Source of the DNA: Mesorhizobium sp.
GTDB taxonomy: Bacteria; Pseudomonadota; Alphaproteobacteria; Rhizobiales; Rhizobiaceae
Length of the DNA: 64,000 nucleotides
Direction: 5' to 3'
Assembly: GCA_004020645.1 (NCBI GenBank)
Contig: SAQL01000003.1
Span: forward strand, 354,267 to 418,266
Shown here: positions 27,871 to 36,649 of the stretch, in pieces
Numbering within the stretch: the stretch's first letter is position 1
Layout: the number at the start of each line of letters is the position of its first letter
The notes under the pieces: model-generated
What the model was told of the DNA's origin: nothing
The model's input: only the letters and a program-made list of their open reading frames with translations
Databases searched by the model: none
Position numbers and translations under genes: made by a program

Positions 27871-28545
27871 TTACTTGCCGGCCTTCTCTTCGTTTCCGGT
27901 CTTGCCTTCAAGCGAATGGCGCATGATCAGCGGCATCTGGCTGAAGGTGAAAAGAAGCGTGATCGGCATGATTCCCCAGACCTTGAAGGTAACCCAGGCG
28001 TCGGTGGAGAAATTCCGCCAGACCACTTCGTTGACAAGGGCCAGAAACAGGAAAAACAGGCCCCAGCGAAAGGTGAGTTTCTTCCAGCCCTCGGCATCGA
28101 GGCTGAACGCCGAATCGAAGACGTAGCCGAGCAGCGACTTGCCGAAGAACAGGCCGCCGAGCAGCACGCCGCCGAACAGCATGTTGACGATGGTCGGCTT
28201 CATCTTGATGAAGATGTCGTCCTGCAGGTAGAGCGTCAGCGCGCCGAAGACGAAGACGACGACGCCCGATACCATCGGCATGATCGGCAAGGTGCGGGTG
28301 AGCAGCCAGGAAGCGATCAGCGCGATCGCGGTCGCGGCCATGAACAGGCCGGTGGCGACGAAGATCGGCCCGCCGAACTCGGCAAGCGTCGGAAATTTCT
28401 GCGACAGCCATGCGCCGCGCGCGTTGGCGAAGAAGAACACCATCAGCGGGCCAAGCTCCAGCACCAGCTTGAGCAGCGGATTGACGGCTTCCTTCTTCTG
28501 TTTCTGCGGGTCGGACGGGTCGCGTTCGAGGATGCGCGGGTTCAT
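27871..28545 (-). CDS. ispZ: Inner-membrane septation protein, IspZ/YciB family
   Basis: 224 residues with about six membrane helices; '[20 protein letters not shown]' near residue 25 and '[31 protein letters not shown]' near 165 are the family's hallmarks. YciB/IspZ proteins affect cell-envelope integrity and septation. The ATG at 28545 has a GGAAAG site. It lies downstream of ftsY in the order dapF-mtaB-ftsY-ispZ, usual for Rhizobiales. Confidence 0.93.
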   Translation of the reverse strand: MNPRILERDPSDPQKQKKEAVNPLLKLVLELGPLMVFFFANARGAWLSQKFPTLAEFGGPIFVATGLFMAATAIALIASWLLTRTLPIMPMVSGVVVFVFGALTLYLQDDIFIKMKPTIVNMLFGGVLLGGLFFGKSLLGYVFDSAFSLDAEGWKKLTFRWGLFFLFLALVNEVVWRNFSTDAWVTFKVWGIMPITLLFTFSQMPLIMRHSLEGKTGNEEKAGK

Positions 28546-28565
28546 AGGCTTTCCTTCTTGCGCAA

Positions 28566-28605
28566 GATCCTGTCCAAGAAGTCTGCAACTTCTTGGGATC
28601 ATGCT
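28566..28605. repeat. Hairpin between ftsY and ispZ
   Basis: caagaagt/acttcttg stem with a five-base loop, nested in gatcc...ggatc and followed by 'atgc', sharing the RIME-like 'gggatcatgc' end. It lies just past the ftsY stop and could attenuate ispZ, but it lacks a T-tract. Confidence 0.5.
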
Positions 28606-28607
28606 TG

Positions 28608-30326
28608 TTATGCCACTCCAGCGATCGCCCTGGCGAACTCGCTTGCGGAGAAAGGTTCGAGGTCGTCGACCTGTTCGCCGACGCCGATGAAATAGACCGG
28701 CAATTTGTGCTTTGCCGCGATCGCCACCAGAATACCGCCGCGTGCCGTGCCGTCCAGCTTGGTCATCACCAGGCCGTTGACGCCGGCGACATTGCGGAAG
28801 ATCTCGACCTGGTTGAGCGCGTTCTGGCCGGTGGTGGCGTCGACCGTCTGCAGCACGGTGTGCGGCGCTTCCGGATCGAGCTTGCCCAGCACCCGGACGA
28901 TCTTTTCCAGTTCCGCCATCAGCTCGGTCTTGTTCTGCAGCCGCCCGGCGGTGTCGATGATCAGCACGTCGGAGCCAGCTTGCTTGGCCTGTTCGAAGGC
29001 GTCGTAAGCAAGGCCGGCGGCGTCGGCGCCGAGTTTGGAGGCGATGACCGGCGACTTGGTGCGCTCGCCCCAGATCTTCAATTGTTCGATCGCGGCGGCA
29101 CGGAACGTGTCGCCGGCCGCGAGCATCACCGACAGGCCGCCGTCGGTGAGCTTTGCCGCTAACTTGCCGATGGTCGTGGTCTTGCCGGTGCCGTTGACGC
29201 CGACGACAAGGACGACATGCGGCTTGTGGCTGAGATCGAGCTCCAGCGGCATGGCGACATGGGTAAGCACCTTCTCCACCTCGCTCGCCATGATGGCGCG
29301 GACTTCCGTCTCGGAGACATCCTTGCCGTAGCGGCTGGCGGCCAGCGAATCGGTGATGCGCGACGCCGTCTCCATGCCGAGATCGGCGCGGATCAGCACG
29401 TCCTCCAGATCCTGCAGCGTGTCCTCGTCGAGCTTGCGCTTGGTGAAGACGCCGGCGATGTTGCCGGACAGTTCCCGGGAAGAGCGGGCAAGCCCCTCCT
29501 TCATACGCTGGAACCAGGAGCGTTTCGGTGCCGGTCCCGGCACCTTCTGCGGCTCGGCTTTCTGCTCGACCTTTTTGGTTACGGTGACCTTGCCGGGGGC
29601 GGGCTTCGGCTCCGGCGGTGGTTGCGGAACGGCCTCCGGCTCTGGTGCGATCTCGGCAAGGACCGGCTTCGCCTCGATCGGCGCCGGCTGGCGAATGGGC
29701 GGCGGGATTTCGGCCGGCGGCGCCTCAGGCTCAGGCGCAGTTGAGGGGGCCTCGGCCGGCGGTGCCAGCATTTCGACGGGCTCCGGCTGATCTTCCGGCT
29801 GGAACGGGGCGATTTCTGGCGGCTGCGGCTCGGGCTCAAGAATTTCCTGCGGCTCTGGTGCAGGAACTGGCTCAGCGATGACGGGGGCGGCCGGGATTTC
29901 TTCGGGCTCCGGCTCCTCAGCAGCCGTTTCCGGCTCCGGCGGCCGCAGCTCCTCGACCGGAGCAGGCTCTGTCTGGATTTCTGGCTCGGGGGAAATGATC
30001 GGAGCGGGCTCGGGCTTCGGCTCCTCGACCGGAGCAGGCTCCGGCTGGATTTGTGGTTTGGGGGAAATGATCGGAGCGGGCTCGGCCTCTTCAACAGGCG
30101 CCGGTTGCGGCGCGGAAGGTGCCTCTGGTTCGACCGGTGGTGCGGTTTCCGCTTCGGGCCGAGGCTCTTCGCGTTTCAAAAATTCCGGTACCGCCTGCTC
30201 CGTCGCCGGTTTCAGCGTCTCCAGCGCATCCCATTTGATCGGCGGCAGGGGTGCTGACTCGTCGATCCGCTCCTCGACCACTTCCTTCTTGCCGAACGAA
30301 AATATCTTCTTGAGAAAACCAGCCAT
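28608..30326 (-). CDS. ftsY: Signal recognition particle receptor FtsY
   Basis: 572 residues. The C-terminal NG GTPase domain (about 270-572) is complete: '[15 protein letters not shown]' (G1), '[13 protein letters not shown]' (G2), '[21 protein letters not shown]' (G3) and '[10 protein letters not shown]' (G4). It docks ribosome-SRP complexes at the membrane for cotranslational insertion. The first 25 residues are a basic amphipathic membrane anchor. Residues 26-260 are an unusually long Glu/Pro/Ala region of imperfect '[13 protein letters not shown]' repeats, probably disordered. It is cotranscribed with mtaB, 11 bases upstream. Confidence 0.97.
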   Translation of the reverse strand: MAGFLKKIFSFGKKEVVEERIDESAPLPPIKWDALETLKPATEQAVPEFLKREEPRPEAETAPPVEPEAPSAPQPAPVEEAEPAPIISPKPQIQPEPAPVEEPKPEPAPIISPEPEIQTEPAPVEELRPPEPETAAEEPEPEEIPAAPVIAEPVPAPEPQEILEPEPQPPEIAPFQPEDQPEPVEMLAPPAEAPSTAPEPEAPPAEIPPPIRQPAPIEAKPVLAEIAPEPEAVPQPPPEPKPAPGKVTVTKKVEQKAEPQKVPGPAPKRSWFQRMKEGLARSSRELSGNIAGVFTKRKLDEDTLQDLEDVLIRADLGMETASRITDSLAASRYGKDVSETEVRAIMASEVEKVLTHVAMPLELDLSHKPHVVLVVGVNGTGKTTTIGKLAAKLTDGGLSVMLAAGDTFRAAAIEQLKIWGERTKSPVIASKLGADAAGLAYDAFEQAKQAGSDVLIIDTAGRLQNKTELMAELEKIVRVLGKLDPEAPHTVLQTVDATTGQNALNQVEIFRNVAGVNGLVMTKLDGTARGGILVAIAAKHKLPVYFIGVGEQVDDLEPFSASEFARAIAGVA

Positions 30327-30337
30327 GTTTTTGCGTC

Positions 30338-31693
30338 TCAGGCGGCGCGGGCGGCAAGCGGCGCCGCGATCAGGCGCGCGCCATCATGGCCGATGATATC
30401 AGCGTCAACGATTTCGCCCGGCGCGCCCGCGGACACTGTGGCGAGCGTGAAGCCTTCGGTGCGGCCGAGCCCGTCGCGCTCGACCAGGATCGACTGGCGC
30501 GTTCCGGTGAGCGAGGAAAGGTGGCCGCGGTAAGCGGCGTCACCGGCGGCGCGCAGCCGTGCCGCACGCTGCTTGACCACCTCGCGGCGAAGCTGCGGCA
30601 TGCGCGCGGCGGGCGTGCCTTCGCGTGGCGAGAACGGGAAGACGTGGAGATGCGTCAGCCCGCATTCCTCGATGATCTCCAGCGATTTTTCGAACATGGC
30701 GTCCGTCTCGGTCGGGAAGCCGGCGATGATGTCGGCGCCGAAGACGATGCCGGGACGCAATTTGCGCAAATCCTCGCAAAAGCGGATCGACTGATCCCGG
30801 TTGTGCCGGCGCTTCATCCGCTTCAGGATCATGTCGTCACCCGACTGCAGCGACAGATGCAGATGCGGCATCAGCCTGGACTCGGTGGCAATGGCGTCGA
30901 GCAAGTCGTCATCGGCCTCGATCGAATCGATCGAGGAAAGGCGCAGGCGTTTTACGCCGGGCACCTGCTTCAGGATTGTCTTGACCAGTTTGCCGAGTTT
31001 CGGGCTGCCCGGCAGGTCGGCGCCGAAACTGGTCATGTCGACGCCGGTCAGCACGATCTCGGCATAACCATTGCCACTCAGGCGCTCGACCTGCTCGACC
31101 ACGGCGCCCATCGGCACAGAACGCGAATTGCCGCGGCCATAGGGGATGATGCAGAAGGTGCAGCGGTGGTCGCAGCCGTTCTGCACCTGGACAAAAGCCC
31201 GCGCCCGGCCCTCGATGGCGTCGACCATGTGGCCGGCCGTCTCGCGTACCGAAAAGATATCGTTGACGCGAGCCTTCTCGGTATCGTTGACGCCGAAATC
31301 CGGCAGCGCGCGATAGGAATGCGCCTTGAGCTTCTCTTCATTACCGAGGACGAGATCGACCTCGTCCATGGCGACGAAACTCTGCGGCGCGGTCTGCGCG
31401 GCGCAGCCGGTGACGATGATGCGGGCGGCCGGGTTCTCGCGGCGGGCCTTGCGGATCGACTGTTTTGCCTGGCGCACCGCCTCGCCGGTGACGGCGCAGG
31501 TGTTGAAGATGATGGCGCCGCCTTCCAGCGCGCCAAGGCCGGCGCTTTCCGCCTCTCGCCGCATCACCTCGGATTCGTAGGTGTTCAGCCGGCAGCCGAA
31601 AGTGACGACGTCAACACTTTTGGGAAAAGTGGGACCTTTGGGAAGAGTGGGGTCCCTGGAAAGAGCGGGACCCTTCTTGGCAAGAGGAGCCAT
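30338..31693 (-). CDS. mtaB: tRNA t6A37 methylthiotransferase MtaB
   Basis: 451 residues. A radical-SAM enzyme that adds a methylthio group to t6A at tRNA position 37. The N-terminal MTTase domain starts 'VDVVTFGCRLNTYESEVM' and contains further cluster cysteines in 'FNTCAVTGEAV' and 'VTGCAAQ'; the radical-SAM C-x3-C-x2-C is in 'NGCDHRCTFCIIPYGRG'. The start codon shares one base with the dapF stop (TGATG), showing coupling. Residues 8-25 are an added N-terminal run of degenerate six-residue repeats encoded by an 18-base tandem repeat. Confidence 0.95.
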   Translation of the reverse strand: MAPLAKKGPALSRDPTLPKGPTFPKSVDVVTFGCRLNTYESEVMRREAESAGLGALEGGAIIFNTCAVTGEAVRQAKQSIRKARRENPAARIIVTGCAAQTAPQSFVAMDEVDLVLGNEEKLKAHSYRALPDFGVNDTEKARVNDIFSVRETAGHMVDAIEGRARAFVQVQNGCDHRCTFCIIPYGRGNSRSVPMGAVVEQVERLSGNGYAEIVLTGVDMTSFGADLPGSPKLGKLVKTILKQVPGVKRLRLSSIDSIEADDDLLDAIATESRLMPHLHLSLQSGDDMILKRMKRRHNRDQSIRFCEDLRKLRPGIVFGADIIAGFPTETDAMFEKSLEIIEECGLTHLHVFPFSPREGTPAARMPQLRREVVKQRAARLRAAGDAAYRGHLSSLTGTRQSILVERDGLGRTEGFTLATVSAGAPGEIVDADIIGHDGARLIAAPLAARAA

Positions 31694-32577
31694 CAGGCGG
31701 CGCTTTCGGTGTCGCGGGCCCACACGCCGGTCGACGGATCGAAGCTGCCGGAAAACTCCCATTCGGCGGCGCCGGTGAGGATGACGTGGTCGTCGCCGCG
31801 CCATTCGACATGCAAGGAGCCGCCGCCGGGCGTTACCAAGGAGACAGTGCGTCCGGTCCGCCTGGTGCGCGCGGCAGCGACGACGGCGGCACAAGCCGCC
31901 GTACCGCAAGCCTTGGTCAGGCCGGCGCCGCGTTCCCAGGTGCGTATGACCATTGTCTCGGGTGAGGTCACCCGTGCGATGGTGATGTTGGCGCGTTCGG
32001 GGAAGATCGGGTGGTTTTCGAGCAGCGGGCCGAAGCGGTCGAGCTCATAGGACCAGACGTCGCGGTCGACCCAGAAGATAGCGTGCGGATTGCCCATCGA
32101 CACGACCGAGGGCGAGTGCAGCACAGGCGCGTCGATCGGGCCGATCTGTAGCTCGATCATGCGGGTATCACGGAATTCCTCGGCGAGCGGAATATCCTGC
32201 CAGCCGAAACGCGGCTTGCCCATGTCGACCGAAATCAGCCCGTCGGCATGTTCTTCGGCGTTGAGGATGCCGGCGACGGTCTCGAAGGCGAATGTCTTCT
32301 GGCCGGTCTCGGCGGCAAGTGCCTGCACCACGCAACGCATGCCGTTGCCGCAGGCCTGCGCGCCGGTTCCGTCGGAATTCAAAATGTCGATGAAAAAGGC
32401 GGTGCCCGGCGTCCTGGCGTCGTGGATCGCCATGATCTGATCGAATTTCGTCGCGGCATCGGCATTGAGCGCAAGGGCGGCAGCCGACGTCACCCGATCG
32501 GCGCGACCGCGCATGTCGGCAACGATGATCTCGTTGCCAATGCCGTTCATCTTGGCGAAGGGGGCAGTGCTTGCCAT
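31693..32577 (-). CDS. dapF: Diaminopimelate epimerase
   Basis: 294 residues. Converts LL- to meso-diaminopimelate for lysine and peptidoglycan. Both catalytic cysteines are present: '[12 protein letters not shown]' near residue 77 and '[14 protein letters not shown]' near 226; '[12 protein letters not shown]' near 9 and '[13 protein letters not shown]' are typical. It heads the dapF-mtaB-ftsY-ispZ operon and overlaps mtaB by one base. The upstream 280 bases contain repeats rather than a gene. Confidence 0.97.
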   Translation of the reverse strand: MASTAPFAKMNGIGNEIIVADMRGRADRVTSAAALALNADAATKFDQIMAIHDARTPGTAFFIDILNSDGTGAQACGNGMRCVVQALAAETGQKTFAFETVAGILNAEEHADGLISVDMGKPRFGWQDIPLAEEFRDTRMIELQIGPIDAPVLHSPSVVSMGNPHAIFWVDRDVWSYELDRFGPLLENHPIFPERANITIARVTSPETMVIRTWERGAGLTKACGTAACAAVVAAARTRRTGRTVSLVTPGGGSLHVEWRGDDHVILTGAAEWEFSGSFDPSTGVWARDTESAA

Positions 32578-32699
32578 GGATCGAAAGGTCTCATGCCGGT
32601 TTGGCGCCTATATGGCGGATACCGGCCGAAATTACCAGTGTGCGGACGTCAGAGCGACGTGCGTCCACTTGGACGCACAAAGCACGCTCCTGACACTTT

Positions 32700-32859
32700 G
32701 GACCCGCGCATCGTGCTTTCCAAAAAATCGGTTCCGATTTTCGGGCCGATGCGTCTAAAGCGCGTCGCGTTTGAACGGATTCATGCGACGCGCTTTAGGT
32801 CTTGTTTTTTATGCATGTCATTATCGCAAAACCGCTACGCACTTTTGCGCGACATGCAT
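32700..32859. repeat. Composite RIME-like element
   Basis: Three parts in a row: 'ccaaaaaatcggttccgattttcgggccgatgcg'; a palindrome aaagcgcgtcgc/gcgacgcgcttt (32757-32796); and a second palindrome atgcatgtc/gacatgcat (about 32811-32859) around 'caaaaccgctacgcactttt'. The last core is shared with the tandem repeat at 36.5 kb. It fills the gap between dapF and DUF1328. Confidence 0.75.
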
Positions 32860-33020
32860 TACGCCACCGCGAAGACGCCAAGCATGACCAGCAGGAAGAT
32901 AATCAGCACGATGCCGATGAGGATACGGGCGCCGGTGGCGGCGGCTCCGGCCAATGCCGGCATGCCGAGCAGGCTGGCCGCGGCCGCGATAATCAGAAGA
33001 ATGATGATCCATTTGATCAT
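32859..33020 (-). CDS. DUF1328 small membrane protein (YtjA-like)
   Basis: 53 residues encoded from an ATG at 33020 to TAA at 32859-32861. Sequence begins 'MIKWIIILLIIAAAASLLGMPALAGAAATG' and ends in a second hydrophobic stretch, giving two short membrane helices, the complete DUF1328/YtjA pattern. Function is unknown; homologues are often stress-linked. The stop codon abuts the palindromic repeat. A weak GAGGG site precedes the start. Confidence 0.88.
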   Translation of the reverse strand: MIKWIIILLIIAAAASLLGMPALAGAAATGARILIGIVLIIFLLVMLGVFAVA

Positions 33021-33388
33021 GAGAAAACCCTCGCAGCCGACGGTTGTGGAATGCCCTGCAAACGCGTCTGCAATGGCTTGGGTTCCGATAGGTTGGATTC
33101 GGCAACCAGCGAAAGCCTAGCTGGTGATTTCGAAGTCGGTGGTGAAGAGGCATTCCCCGGGACCTGCAGCCACGGCTGCAATGTTGTCAGAGTGGTAAAT
33201 GAAAGCTACCCTCCGACAGGTCAAATGCGGTCGCTGCTAGACGACCCTGGGTTCGTTATGCCTCACCCGTGACGTTCAGTGCTGGGGCGGCGACCGAAAG
33301 TTGGCGATGTGTTGGCGGGCATGACCGGCGAATATGAAAGTCGGGGCTCATGGCGTTGGGTTTTCGACGGCTCGATAAGTTTTGATCA
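33021..33388. other. Intergenic region with no recognisable gene
   Basis: About 368 bases between divergent DUF1328 and the flavin oxidoreductase. Short frames were read on both strands; none has protein-like sequence, a ribosome site and a plausible start together. A small dyad 'gcagccacggctgc' lies near 33170. The region presumably carries both promoters. Confidence 0.5.
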
Positions 33389-34663
33389 ATGGCTGAACGT
33401 TGGGATACGATCATCATTGGTGGCGGCCAGGCGGGGCTCGCCATGAGCTATTATCTTCAGCAGCATGAACGCAAGCATGTTGTGTTGGAACGCGCTCGTA
33501 TTGCCGAGCGCTGGCGGACGGAGCGTTGGGATTCGCTTCGATTTCAATTCATCAACCAGTCGATAGAGCTTCCTGGGCTTTCTTATCAGGACCCTGAGCC
33601 GGAGGGGTTCGCCCATTACACCGCCATCTCGCGATTCATCGAGGACTATGCGGCTAAAATTGCAGCTCCGGTTCGCCAGGGTGTCGAGGTCAGAAGGCTC
33701 TGGCGCAGGGATGCCGGCGATTATGCATTGGACACAAGCGCCGGCAGCATGACAGCCCGCCATGTCGTTGTGGCGACGGGCCCGTTCCAGCGTTCGATGA
33801 TTCCGGCAGCCGCCAGGGATTTGCCGCGATCCGTTTACCAGGTTCACGCTTCGAAATACTGCGGTCCCGACGAGCTTCCCCGCGGAGCGGTGCTCGTCGT
33901 GGGCAGCGGCGCATCTGGAAGCCAGATAGCGGATGAGCTCCAGCAATCCGGGCGCAATGTCTTTCTTTCGGTCAGCCCCCATCGTCGGGTGCCTCGGCGC
34001 TATCGCGGCAAGGATGTTTTGTGGTGGTTCGACAAAATGGGACGTTTTGAGATCACCATCGACAGTTTTCCGGAGCGGCGGTTTCCCCCCTCGACGGTCG
34101 TAACCGGTGTTAACGGCGGTTACGATATGAACGTCCGCCGCTTCGCCCGCGATGGCGGAACGGTGCTGGGACGTGTGCTCGGATGCGCTAATGGAATGCT
34201 GTCGATTGCCGACGATGCCGCCCAGATCCTGGCTGAAGCCGACAAGTCTTATGACGATTTTGTTTCCGCTGCGGAGACGTGGGCAGAGAAACCGGAAAAC
34301 TCAGACCACATTCGCGACAGCGATGAACATTCAGTGACTCCAATCCTGGCGGAAATCGGCGATGCCCGTTCGGTCGATATTGCTGGCGAGAACGTCAGCT
34401 CGGTTATTTGGGGAACGGGATATCTCTTCGACTACAACTGGATGGATTTGCCAATTTTCGATGCGCGCGGCGCACCCGCTCAACAGCGTGGCGTGACAGC
34501 TTTTCCTGGCCTGTATTTTCTTGGCCTCCATTGGATGCATGCCTTTGGCTCTGGCCTCCTTTCGTACGTAGGTCGCGATGCCGCCTATATAGCCAGGCAC
34601 ATGGAAGCCTTGGGATCGGAAGCCTTGGGATCGCCCGCACCGCTAAGCTGGTCGCCTGCCTAG
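33389..34663 (+). CDS. FAD/NAD(P)-dependent monooxygenase-like oxidoreductase
   Basis: 424 residues. An FAD Rossmann motif 'DTIIIGGGQAGLAMSYYL' starts at residue 6, 'ERWRTERWDSLRFQ' follows as in CzcO/flavin-containing monooxygenases, and a second Rossmann motif 'AVLVVGSGASGSQIADEL' lies near 170. 'GTGYLFDYNWMDLPIF' and 'GLYFLGLHWMHAFGSGLLSYVG' close the FAD site. Substrate unknown. Codon use is somewhat less GC-biased than in neighbours, hinting at later acquisition. Near the C-terminus 'EALGS' is repeated through a perfect 15-base tandem duplication. The end overlaps the convergent hydrolase by four bases. Confidence 0.9.
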   Translation: MAERWDTIIIGGGQAGLAMSYYLQQHERKHVVLERARIAERWRTERWDSLRFQFINQSIELPGLSYQDPEPEGFAHYTAISRFIEDYAAKIAAPVRQGVEVRRLWRRDAGDYALDTSAGSMTARHVVVATGPFQRSMIPAAARDLPRSVYQVHASKYCGPDELPRGAVLVVGSGASGSQIADELQQSGRNVFLSVSPHRRVPRRYRGKDVLWWFDKMGRFEITIDSFPERRFPPSTVVTGVNGGYDMNVRRFARDGGTVLGRVLGCANGMLSIADDAAQILAEADKSYDDFVSAAETWAEKPENSDHIRDSDEHSVTPILAEIGDARSVDIAGENVSSVIWGTGYLFDYNWMDLPIFDARGAPAQQRGVTAFPGLYFLGLHWMHAFGSGLLSYVGRDAAYIARHMEALGSEALGSPAPLSWSPA

Positions 34664-35697
34664 AGCGCCGGTACGTCCCAGACTTCGCCGGGACGCAGGG
34701 CGCGAAAGCATTCTTGCGGGATACCTTGATCGTCGAGGGCCTCGCCCAGCTTTCTGACCGGCTCGTCGATCGGCTCGTTGGTAAGCCGGAACGTGCCCCA
34801 ATGGCAGCCGGCGGCATAGGCGGCGTTGCACAAAAGCATGCCTTGCACCGCCTCCTCCGGGTTCTGGTGGTGAGGCGCCATGAACCAGCGCGGCTCGTAG
34901 GCGCCGATCGGCAGGATGGCGAGGCGGAAGCCGGCGTGCCTTTCGGCCATCAGCCGGTAGTTGATGCCGTCGTGGAAACCGGTGTCGCCGGCGAAATAGA
35001 CCTTTCCGCCCGGCGTCTCGACCACAAAACCCGCCCACAGCGCCATGCGCCGGTCGCGGGTGCCGCGCGCCGACCAGTGGTGCACCGGCTCGACATGGAC
35101 GGCGACATCCTTGCCGATATCGACCCGCTCGCCCCAGTCATGCACGGAAAGCCGCATGCCGGGAACGCCATCGTCGATGATGGCGTCGTTGCCGAGCGGC
35201 GTCAGCACCAGCGGGTCGTGCTTCGTCTTCAGCCGCTTGATCGTGGCGAGGTCGAGATGGTCGTAGTGGTTGTGGCTGACCAATACGAGATCGATCGGCG
35301 GCAGGTTGGAAAAGGCGATGCCCGGCGGATTGACCCGTTTCGGCCCGGCAAAGGAGAGCGGCGAGACGCGCCGCGACCAAACCGGGTCGGTGAGGATGTT
35401 CAGGCCGGCTGTCTGGATGAGCAGCGAGGAATGGCCGACCATGGTCAGCCTCAGCCCGGAGCCGTCGATCCGCTCGGCCGGTGTGGCCTGATGAAACGGA
35501 CTTGGATTCGCCGCTGGCCATTTCGAGCGTTCGCCGCCCAGCTGCCACTTCAGGAGATCGGAAAAGCGGGCAGGCAGCTTGCCGTTGGGATTGAAGAACA
35601 AGGTGCCGTCGAAATGATCGCTCGGTGGGCCGCTATAATAGCGATTGGCGGCTCTTTTTCTCGCAGCCAAGGTTTCGCCTTCGGCAGGGTTCCGTTT
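34660..35697 (-). CDS. Metallo-beta-lactamase-fold hydrolase, NAPE-PLD/UlaG-like
   Basis: 345 residues. The metal-binding signature 'LVSHNHYDHLDLATIKRL' (H-x-H-x-D-H) lies near residue 140; other ligands are in 'EPVHHWSARG' near 205 and 'YFAGDTGFHDG' near 235, and 'MVGHSSLLIQTAGLNILTDPVWSRRVSP' near 85 is characteristic of the N-acylphosphatidylethanolamine-hydrolysing phospholipase D-like subgroup. The physiological substrate in bacteria is unclear. The ATG at 35697 is chosen over a TTG eleven codons upstream; neither has a strong ribosome site. Confidence 0.9.
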   Translation of the reverse strand, partial: KRNPAEGETLAARKRAANRYYSGPPSDHFDGTLFFNPNGKLPARFSDLLKWQLGGERSKWPAANPSPFHQATPAERIDGSGLRLTMVGHSSLLIQTAGLNILTDPVWSRRVSPLSFAGPKRVNPPGIAFSNLPPIDLVLVSHNHYDHLDLATIKRLKTKHDPLVLTPLGNDAIIDDGVPGMRLSVHDWGERVDIGKDVAVHVEPVHHWSARGTRDRRMALWAGFVVETPGGKVYFAGDTGFHDGINYRLMAERHAGFRLAILPIGAYEPRWFMAPHHQNPEEAVQGMLLCNAAYAAGCHWGTFRLTNEPIDEPVRKLGEALDDQGIPQECFRALRPGEVWDVPAL

Positions 35698-35964
35698 CAT
35701 CAGAGATAGGACCGGAGCCGGCTGGCGCAAGCATTTGGCGGGCGACGCCAGGACACGCCTGTCCAGGCAAAAGCGCTGCGCGGTCTCGGGTCTGATCCCT
35801 AGGGCAGGCTTTCAGGCGGCACGCATCTTGTGGTAAAATTGCAACAAATGCTGACGCAAATTGAATTTTAACCATATCGGGTTGAAATTTCGCCACCTTC
35901 TCCATCTTGGTGAAGGGGATATTGTGCGGACGGCAGCCCCAGCCGGATCCGACGGAGGTTTGAA

Positions 35965-36507
35965 ATGAATTTTTCGAAAACCGGTCTGCTGGCCGTATCG
36001 CTTGCCGCGCTCGTTGCGAGCGGCTGTTCAACGTCACGGTTCTCGTCGATGGGCCAGGAGCAGCCGGGGCCGCTGCAAGCCGCGCCCTCCGGCACGGTGA
36101 CCGCAAACCAGCTGCCGCCGCCGGCGGCGCCCGGCACCGCCGACCCGTCGAAATTTCCGACGGCGCCGCAAGGTTCTGAGGTGGCTTCGCTGCCACCGGA
36201 CGGGACGGCTCCGGCCGGAGCTGCGGATCTTACCGCCTCCAGCGTCGCCGGCGTGTGGAAGGCCAGCGTGTCCGGCCAGAGCTGCCAGGTGGCGACGCCG
36301 CAGACCAAATTCGGTGCCGGCTACCGGGCCGGGCCGCTGCATTGCCCGGCGCCGATCAACGGCATTAAATCCTGGAACGTCGCCGGCAAGCAGTTGACGC
36401 TGTACGACGAGAATGGCGGCACGCTGGCACGGCTCTATTCCTCGGGGGGAGAGAAATTCGACGGCCAGACTTCCAACGGCCTGCCGATCTCGCTTACAAG
36501 AGGCTGA
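35965..36507 (+). CDS. omp19: Omp19-type outer-membrane lipoprotein, AprI/Inh inhibitor family
   Basis: 180 residues. Lipoprotein signal with the lipobox ending at Cys21 ('ALVASGC'), then a Pro/Ala/Ser-rich spacer and, from about 88, the AprI/Inh barrel: 'VAGVWKASVSGQSCQVATPQTKFGAGYRAGPLHCP', 'SWNVAGKQLTLYDENGGTLARLYSSGGEKFDGQT'. The two cysteines would form the family disulphide. The order of segments and many residues match Brucella Omp19, a surface lipoprotein that inhibits host proteases. In a soil or plant-associated relative the role may be protection against proteases in general. Confidence 0.93.
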   Translation: MNFSKTGLLAVSLAALVASGCSTSRFSSMGQEQPGPLQAAPSGTVTANQLPPPAAPGTADPSKFPTAPQGSEVASLPPDGTAPAGAADLTASSVAGVWKASVSGQSCQVATPQTKFGAGYRAGPLHCPAPINGIKSWNVAGKQLTLYDENGGTLARLYSSGGEKFDGQTSNGLPISLTRG

Positions 36508-36521
36508 CCCGCTGCTTATTT

Positions 36522-36635
36522 GTTTTACGCAATTCCGAACGGAAAACCGCTACACACTTTTCCTGGAATTGCTGTCTTTTGTTTTTACGCAATTCCGGAC
36601 GGAAAACCGAGACACACTTTCCTGGAATTGCTCTA
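36522..36635. repeat. Two tandem copies of a 60-base palindromic element
   Basis: Each copy runs 'tacgcaattccg...cggaaaaccg..acacact...cctggaattgct', with the ends caattcc/ggaattg inverted. The copies start at about 36527 and 36587, period 60, differing at a few bases. The core is also in the repeat at 32.8 kb. It fills the gap between omp19 and zapE. Confidence 0.85.
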
Positions 36636-36649
36636 GAACGACGTGACCG

